Source: JASUTC01 sp964604305 (GTDB taxonomy: Bacteria; Thermotogota; Thermotogae; MWEM01). Taken from it: a stretch of DNA of 6,594 bases. Made by a program: the position numbers and the translations under genes. The notes beneath the pieces were generated by a model. That model was not told the DNA's origin and searched no databases. It was given only the letters and a program-made list of their open reading frames with translations. Positions 1 to 4,000 of this stretch are shown in pieces (the stretch's first letter is position 1; every line of letters begins with the position of its first letter). The DNA lies in contig CAZRYM010000117.1 in NCBI GenBank assembly GCA_964604305.1, forward strand, positions 1 to 6,594, in the 5' to 3' direction.

Positions 1-80
1 AATAACAGAGGGTACTTGTCCTTTATGGTTTTCATACTTGATTTTATCACAAATTAATTAACAATAAAACCAATCAGAAA

Positions 81-130
81 GGGACAGGGGACAGGATTGT
101 TGATTTACGTATCAACGGCCCTGTCCCCTG
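81..130. repeat. GGGACAG tandem/palindromic repeat, REP- or MITE-like
   Basis: GGGACAG occurs twice in tandem at 81-94 (gggacag gggacag), and its complement CTGTCCCC returns at 121-128 as the other arm of the hairpin. Palindromes of this type are a recurrent intergenic element in diverse bacteria and are sometimes associated with Y1/REP-type transposases. No transposase is present in the window. Only one copy is visible here, so calling it a dispersed repeat rests on general knowledge, not on copy number. Confidence 0.4.
85..130 (-). terminator. Long imperfect hairpin with GGGACAG motif, possible terminator
   Basis: The arms 85-104 and 111-130 pair over 20 positions around a 6-base loop (ttacgt). 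The outer 11 bp (CAGGGGACAGG with its complement) and the inner 6 bp (GTTGAT with ATCAAC) are perfect. Between them are one A-C mismatch and two positions that can form G-U pairs in one strand's RNA. The hairpin begins 27 bases past the stop codon of the minus-strand gene ending at 158, so it is well placed as its terminator. Read on the minus strand it is followed by a T-rich but interrupted stretch (tccctttctgattggtttt), so intrinsic termination may be inefficient. The GGGACAG unit is repeated in tandem at 81-95. Similar GGGGACAG palindromes occur dispersed in many bacterial genomes, so this may instead be a copy of a dispersed repeat. Confidence 0.5.
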
Positions 131-157
131 GTTTTCGCTGATTTCCTTCAAACTACT

Positions 158-1663
158 TTATTTTCCAAAATCTTCCTGAATAAACTGAAGCATATTATTG
201 GCCATATCGGAAGCCAGTTTCAAGCCCTCGAAAGGATTTTCGGGCAGGTTCATGTATTGCATTACCAAGGCGTCACCCTGGATAAATTCATCCGGGAATA
301 CTCCCGCGATGATAAACCCTTCCTCAGCACACTTTCGGGCTAATTCAGCTGCACCCGATTCTTCCAGATTTAATCTCAGATAAATGACATCCAGCTTTTC
401 TCTGGCCAAATCACGACGTGCATTCAAACACCATTTTGCAACACCCGCCGGGTCTGAACCGATGTGTGATACGTTGATCTGACCGATATTTCGAAGTCCG
501 TCCCGATTCACTTCTACAACAGGATCGCGATCGTCTTTTTCCATGACAATCCCTTCAGAAGCGATCACATACGGAACTTCCAGATGATCGTAGAGGATTT
601 GTACAAATTCCCGGTAGCGTTCAGGCGGATAGATGGTACGGGAGCGTTGTGGCTTCAAAGCACACCATTGAGTCAAAACACCCATTTTCCCTTGAAATTT
701 TCCTCCCAATCCTTTCACATTCGTGTCTCTCGGTTTGTATCCAAGTAACAGGGTAGAGTCTTTCAAGCCCAATGCCAAACCCATCTTTTGTGATTTGATA
801 TGGCCGGCCAGCATTTGGGCGTAAGTGCTGTTCAGCCCTAACTTTCGTGCAAGGTTGTGACTTTCCTGGCCCAGGATAGGCGCAAGACCATAACTTCTCC
901 GGTATTCGGGAATGATGAACCAAACCCCTTGTTCTCCAATATCTGTACGGTTGGGAGGCATTTTCACCGCAGCATGTCCAATGACCTGTCCGTCATCATC
1001 TTTGACGAACACCAAAGAATGCAGACGACCTGATCTCTGAAGATTGATGATCTGTTCGGGATAATAAACAAAATCATAGTAGGTATACCCATAGCTGAGA
1101 TAAGCCCCACGAGAAATCTGAAAGGCATCCGATTCTGTAGCAGCCCGAACGGTGTAGTGCAACGGTTGATCGGGATCTTTTACTGGAACGGAAGCTGCAG
1201 TTTCTTCCTTGATTTGATGTTCAACATGCTGGTCTGTTCGAGTTTTTGTCATGGTAATCTCCAGCCCTTCCCGACCTCGATTGATGAAACTCAGATCATC
1301 CATCATGGCACGGACCAGGTGAAGATTAAGTCCTTGAGACTCCTTTTCATCCATTTCCTCCGAGAAAGAAAAGGTGGGCAGGTGTTCCAAATCCAGTGGG
1401 AGGCCCTTTACGGTTAGCCGGATTAATATACCCTCTTCCTGAGGACTAATCGTCAAGGACAAAGGGTCTGCCTCAGGATCTGATAAAGCCGTAGTGGCAA
1501 GATAGTTCAGCATCTCTTCCAAAGCAAGCCGGATTTGGGTTTGAATTTTCTTTTCAAATCCTGATACCGATACCATGGTTTGTACAAAGTCAAGCGCTGC
1601 TTCTAAAAAGGCATCTTGTACCGGAAAAATAAGGGTGGCAGTACGCTGCTTTAATTCATTCAT
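158..1663 (-). CDS. Anti-sigma-type ATPase fold fused to GNAT acetyltransferase and GNAT-like C-terminal domain
   Basis: A 501-residue cytoplasmic protein with three parts. Residues about 5-140 resemble the RsbW/SpoIIAB GHKL ATPase fold: an N-box-like LALEEMLNYLA (E49, E50, N53) and a G2-like segment GLNLHLVRAMMDD at 111-123. The G1 position reads VKGLP where DxGxG/P is expected, and N113 replaces a glycine in G2, so ATP binding may be weak or lost. After a charged linker, residues about 169-320 form a GNAT domain, with the acetyl-CoA loop seen as RRSYGLAP (255-262) after the strand GVWFII. Residues about 345-501 look like a second, degenerate GNAT-like unit, with the segments VIYLRLNL and EEGFIIAGVFP followed by VMQYMNL. 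The ATG at 1663 is chosen because AAGAAGGGAG lies 7 bases upstream and the promoter -10 lies at 1692-1697. A TTG at 1717 extends the frame but sits upstream of the predicted transcript start and has no ribosome site. The substrate is unknown. A role in stress or partner-switch regulation is inferred from the ATPase fold only. Confidence 0.85.
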   Translation of the reverse strand: MNELKQRTATLIFPVQDAFLEAALDFVQTMVSVSGFEKKIQTQIRLALEEMLNYLATTALSDPEADPLSLTISPQEEGILIRLTVKGLPLDLEHLPTFSFSEEMDEKESQGLNLHLVRAMMDDLSFINRGREGLEITMTKTRTDQHVEHQIKEETAASVPVKDPDQPLHYTVRAATESDAFQISRGAYLSYGYTYYDFVYYPEQIINLQRSGRLHSLVFVKDDDGQVIGHAAVKMPPNRTDIGEQGVWFIIPEYRRSYGLAPILGQESHNLARKLGLNSTYAQMLAGHIKSQKMGLALGLKDSTLLLGYKPRDTNVKGLGGKFQGKMGVLTQWCALKPQRSRTIYPPERYREFVQILYDHLEVPYVIASEGIVMEKDDRDPVVEVNRDGLRNIGQINVSHIGSDPAGVAKWCLNARRDLAREKLDVIYLRLNLEESGAAELARKCAEEGFIIAGVFPDEFIQGDALVMQYMNLPENPFEGLKLASDMANNMLQFIQEDFGK

Positions 1664-1670
1664 ATTTACG

Positions 1671-1680
1671 CTCCCTTCTT
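1671..1680 (-). promoter_or_regulatory. Ribosome binding site that fixes the ATG start at 1663
   Basis: The minus strand reads AAGAAGGGAG, then 7 bases, then ATG. This is a strong Shine-Dalgarno match at normal spacing. It decides in favour of the internal ATG over the longer TTG-initiated frame. Confidence 0.8.
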
Positions 1681-1691
1681 TTGAATAGATG

Positions 1692-1720
1692 ATTATACCA
1701 CGAAAACTTGGCGCCAAAAT
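1692..1720 (-). promoter_or_regulatory. Extended -10 SigA-type promoter of the ATPase-GNAT gene
   Basis: The minus strand reads TGGTATAAT, an exact extended -10 element (TGnTATAAT) with the hexamer at 1692-1697. The -35 is poor: TTTTGG at 16-bp spacing or ATTTTG at 17 bp, as expected for extended -10 promoters. Transcription should begin near 1685, leaving a leader of about 20 bases that contains the ribosome site. Confidence 0.7.
1708..1717. promoter_or_regulatory. Perfect 10-bp palindrome over the -35 region, candidate operator
   Basis: TTGGCGCCAA is a perfect palindrome in an otherwise AT-rich region. It begins 10 bp upstream of the TATAAT hexamer and overlaps the -35 region of the minus-strand promoter, a classical position for a repressor site. 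No cognate regulator is recognised in the window. A 10-bp palindrome can also occur by chance. Confidence 0.35.
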
Positions 1721-1852
1721 AGGAAGACCTAAAACTAAGATATATAAACAACTATAATAATACGTCTTATTTCTCAGTATACCTTTTTTGTCGTTTTTGT
1801 GTTTTAATCTGTAATCAATAAGAAGATTTACAAATTTATAGGAGGGATATAG

Positions 1853-2248
1853 ATGAAACGCTTGATAATAGTCATAATTTCAACCATGTTATTTCTAACT
1901 GTTTTTTCATCCGATATAATACTCTCAGATGAAATGCTTCAATTAAGAAAGGGGATCAAGATTATCGATGTCCATTACAGTAGTTCTGATGAGTATGTTG
2001 AGTTCATGAACACAACAGATAAACCCGTAAATCTCAAGGGTTTGGCGCTTGTCAGTGGCACTAATTTTCAAGAATACATTTTTGGAGACATAATTCTTGA
2101 ACCTCAAGGGATTTTAAAACTTCATTCAGGGCCGGATGCGTCAGGGCTGGTGTGGACTTACGAATATGTTCACCGTGATACGACCGATGGAGTATTACTG
2201 ACCGAGATTGATGGCAGTTATATTTCCGGATTTCGTTGGGGTAGATAG
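1853..2248 (+). CDS. Small exported lamin-tail-domain protein
   Basis: A 131-residue protein. Residues 1-20 are a signal peptide or N-terminal anchor: KR followed by a hydrophobic run (LIIVIISTMLFLTVF). There is no lipobox cysteine, so it is not an obvious lipoprotein. Residues about 35-130 fit the lamin tail domain (LTD), an immunoglobulin-like beta fold. The visible features are IKIIDV, DEYVEFMNTTDKPVNLKGLAL (near 46-66), YIFGDIILEPQGILKL, and a closing W101 strand followed by DTTDGVLLTEIDGSYIS. Bacterial LTDs are often modules on larger secreted nucleases or surface proteins; here the domain stands alone. The start is supported by AGGAGGG at 1840-1846, 6 bases before the ATG. The gene converges with the kinase-like gene, leaving 5 bp between stop codons, and is not in an operon. 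Its specific role is unknown; extracellular or cell-surface binding is inferred from the family. Confidence 0.8.
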   Translation: MKRLIIVIISTMLFLTVFSSDIILSDEMLQLRKGIKIIDVHYSSSDEYVEFMNTTDKPVNLKGLALVSGTNFQEYIFGDIILEPQGILKLHSGPDASGLVWTYEYVHRDTTDGVLLTEIDGSYISGFRWGR

Positions 2249-2253
2249 AAAAA

Positions 2254-3084
2254 TCAAAAAAGGAATTCAGTAATCTTTGACGGGAGTTTTTTGTCAAGAA
2301 ACAATCTTTTTATCCATTGTTTCTTCATATTCAAGGACATAAAAATCTCCCGTTCAAGTTTTAATCGCTCTTTTAAAACTTCCAATACACCGGGTAATCC
2401 TATTAATCCAGAATGAAGGCCAAAACCTCTCTTTGTATAATACTGTTCAAGTCCTTCATACCAACTTTTAGGCCTTTCTTGGATAATTCTTTCAAATGAA
2501 GTCTTTAAATCCAATGGTTCCAAATAGATCAAAAGCGGCTCCAATGGCTGAATGATTTTAGCCAACTTTTGTATATATTCTTTGGCTACAATTTTAACTG
2601 CATTATCACGAATCAGAGTCACAGTTACGGGATTTTGAATGAAACAACATTCAAAAATGGTGATCCCATTTTGGTTTTGTTGTCTTTGAACAAATGCTTT
2701 CCATCTATTCTGGATAAGTTTCATATGTAGTTCCAGGGGAAGTTCGTAAATATCTTTTTGAAAGATGGCTTTTACTAATTCTTCCGAAAAGCGAATCCTT
2801 TTCTCTTGAAGAATTTTTTTATAAGGGATCATATACCCATCTTCAAAGAATGTGGCCTGATCTTCAAGATTCATTTGATTCTTCACATGGCTTTTCTTGA
2901 GATGTTTAAACTGTTCTGATGTAAAATATGCCACACCATCATAATCAGCTGGATGAGAGAGGTCCCCTTCAAGATGCACGGTACTTCGAATATTTGCCTT
3001 TAAAAGTTGCTGATAAATCATCTTCGCCATGGTTGTTTTCCCGGATCCGGGCAGTCCTTCGACTAAAATCAGTTTTATAGACAT
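2254..3084 (-). CDS. P-loop NTPase, nucleotide/small-molecule kinase-like, function unknown
   Basis: A 276-residue soluble protein. A hydrophobic strand LILVE leads into the Walker A motif GLPGSGKTT (residues 10-18). LEGD (38-41) sits where kinases of the nucleoside/thymidylate kinase group place a strand-2 acidic substrate contact. ITIFECCFIQNP (141-152) is a plausible Walker B-like strand with E145, and LLIYLEP (184-190) fits a late core strand. ERPKSWYEG (203-211) is a basic segment that could serve as a lid, though this is uncertain. The C-terminus is lysine-rich and ends in hydrophobic ITEFLF. Similar orphan P-loop proteins, usually called hypothetical or AAA-family ATPase, are known in Bacillota, but I cannot assign a substrate. 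The start is supported by AAGGAGAG 7 bases before the ATG. It stands alone: divergent from the response regulator and convergent with the LTD gene. A nested inverted repeat lies within its last 80 bases or so. Confidence 0.75.
   Translation of the reverse strand: MSIKLILVEGLPGSGKTTMAKMIYQQLLKANIRSTVHLEGDLSHPADYDGVAYFTSEQFKHLKKSHVKNQMNLEDQATFFEDGYMIPYKKILQEKRIRFSEELVKAIFQKDIYELPLELHMKLIQNRWKAFVQRQQNQNGITIFECCFIQNPVTVTLIRDNAVKIVAKEYIQKLAKIIQPLEPLLIYLEPLDLKTSFERIIQERPKSWYEGLEQYYTKRGFGLHSGLIGLPGVLEVLKERLKLEREIFMSLNMKKQWIKRLFLDKKLPSKITEFLF
2279..2355. repeat. Nested inverted repeat in the 3' end of the kinase-like gene
   Basis: The core is a perfect 10-bp inverted repeat, AAGAAACAAT (2296-2305) and ATTGTTTCTT (2316-2325), around a 10-base loop. 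Outside it, gacgggag..tttttt..gtc (2279-2295) and gac..aaaaa..ctcccgtt (2336-2354) are again complementary apart from small bulges. The whole can fold as an outer stem, an internal loop and an inner hairpin. It lies inside the coding frame (residues about 243-268 of the kinase-like protein) and ends about 25 bases before its stop codon. It may affect transcript decay or 3' end formation for either convergent gene, or be chance within AT-rich codons. Confidence 0.4.
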
Positions 3085-3275
3085 TAGTTAGCTCTCCTTG
3101 ATGATAAATTGCTCTTTATTTTAACATTCAAAACAGTAAAAGGAAAAAACATGATCCGGCAGTTTATTTGTTATAATAGGTTGTAAGATAAGCGAATTGA
3201 TTAGTAGATCCCGGATTTATTATTTTAAGCAACTTGTTAAGTGTGTCTAAAAAACACGAAGGGAAGTGAGGAACC
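3085..3275. other. Divergent intergenic region between the kinase-like and response-regulator genes
   Basis: This 191-bp AT-rich region separates two divergent genes. It contains the plus-strand promoter annotated separately and the ribosome sites of both genes. On the minus strand a TAAAAT hexamer near 3120 could be a -10 for the kinase-like gene, but no -35 is convincing. A 6-bp inverted pair, ATCCGG (3154-3159) and CCGGAT (3211-3216), flanks the plus-strand -10; it is too short to call an operator. Confidence 0.5.
3169..3177 (+). promoter_or_regulatory. Extended -10 promoter of the response-regulator gene
   Basis: The plus strand reads TGTTATAAT, an exact TGnTATAAT element. The -35 region at 16-18 bp spacing has no TTGACA-like hexamer. 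Transcription would begin near 3184, giving a leader of about 90 bases before the ATG at 3276. That leader has only a weak GTGT/ACAC hairpin near 3240-3257 and no recognised riboswitch. Confidence 0.5.
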
Positions 3276-3941
3276 ATGAAAATCCTCATCGCAGACGACT
3301 CCATACTAATGAGAAGAAACCTTAAAAGCATATTGAAACAGTTAGGCTATAACGTCATAGCTGAAGCAGCAAACGGTCAGGAAGCAGTTGAATACTACAA
3401 GCGGTTGAAACCTGATGTCGTAACAATGGACATATCCATGCCGGTGATGGATGGTATCGAAGCGGTTAATCAAATTGTTCAGCTTTATCCGGATGCAAAT
3501 ATCATTATGATTTCTGCCTTGAACCAAAAGGAGATGGTATTTAAAGCCATTGAACGAGGGGCAAAATACTACATTATCAAACCCTTTAAAATAGACATGG
3601 TTGCAAAGGCTCTGGAGCAGGTGTTTGAGGCAAAACGCAAGATTCCACAAAAAAAAGGTGTTATTAGACCGCTTGATTCAAATACAAATGATAACGGCAC
3701 ACCGGCAGGATACGTTGTTTCCAATGAAAAAGGTATTTTCATAATAAAATTATATTCAGGTTTAAACAACAAACAAACTATTGAACTAAAGGGCACGATT
3801 CAAGGATTACTTTCCATACCCAGCGTTAAAATCACCTTCGACTTGACTGTCTGCCCCTTTGCCGATCAGGTCATCTCAAAGTTACAACCCTACACTGATA
3901 TGATCAAAAAAAGCGGGGGGACATTTGATATAGTCAAGTAA
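3276..3941 (+). CDS. Response regulator: CheY-type receiver with C-terminal STAS-like domain
   Basis: A 221-residue cytoplasmic protein. Residues 1-120 form a complete receiver domain: acidic pair D7/D8, phospho-acceptor D52 in VVTMDISMPVMDG, switch residue S80 (IIMISA), Y99 and the conserved K102 in YYIIKPF. A lysine-rich, then Asn/Thr-rich linker (about 120-143) joins a second domain at about 145-221. There is no helix-turn-helix, so it is not a standard DNA-binding regulator. The C-terminal order (IFIIKLYSG, TIELKGTIQGLLS, VKITFDLTVCPFADQVISKL, then IKKSGGTFDIV) resembles a STAS/anti-sigma-antagonist fold. At the usual DSSG phospho-serine site it has FADQ, so this domain may not be phosphorylated. 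Its output is probably protein-protein contact. The start follows AAGGGAAGTGAGG in the leader. It converges with the hybrid kinase gene 59 bp away; pairing with that kinase is possible but unproven. The receiver call is firm; the STAS-like call is by pattern. Confidence 0.85.
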   Translation: MKILIADDSILMRRNLKSILKQLGYNVIAEAANGQEAVEYYKRLKPDVVTMDISMPVMDGIEAVNQIVQLYPDANIIMISALNQKEMVFKAIERGAKYYIIKPFKIDMVAKALEQVFEAKRKIPQKKGVIRPLDSNTNDNGTPAGYVVSNEKGIFIIKLYSGLNNKQTIELKGTIQGLLSIPSVKITFDLTVCPFADQVISKLQPYTDMIKKSGGTFDIVK

Positions 3942-4000
3942 AATTAATAACTATAATTCCCTCACCGGTATTTTCCCTTTATGTGTTACTCGTGGTTATC

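Larger units (their letters stand above)
1..157. other. Non-coding stretch downstream of the ATPase-GNAT gene
   Basis: No convincing coding region is seen here. The left 75 bases are AT-rich without a recognisable motif, apart from a GGGTACTTGTCC stretch near position 10 that faintly resembles the GGGACAG motif to its right. The right half holds the long hairpin annotated separately. Any gene to the left lies outside the window. Confidence 0.6.

Noticed and set aside
621..923. 100-codon open frame on the minus strand inside the ATPase-GNAT gene
   Set aside because: It overlaps a well-supported coding region in another frame and its translation has no recognisable domain.
1157..1417. 86-codon open frame on the plus strand opposite the ATPase-GNAT gene
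   Set aside because: It is antisense to a strong coding region, its composition looks like a shadow frame, and no convincing ribosome site was noted.
1664..1717. N-terminal extension of the ATPase-GNAT protein from a TTG at 1717
   Set aside because: It lacks a ribosome site, overlaps the palindrome and -10 element, and lies upstream of the predicted transcript start. The ATG at 1663 has a strong ribosome site.
1753..1758. TATAAT hexamer upstream of the LTD gene
   Set aside because: It has no -35 partner at 16-18 bp and no TGn extension, in a region where such hexamers arise easily by chance.
1810..1832. Possible hairpin TGTAATC/GATTTACA just before the LTD ribosome site
   Set aside because: It needs a bulge and is short and AT-rich, so it is weak evidence for a regulatory leader.
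2061..2297. 78-codon minus-strand frame spanning the LTD/kinase junction
   Set aside because: It overlaps both real genes and shows no domain; it is best explained as antisense shadow.
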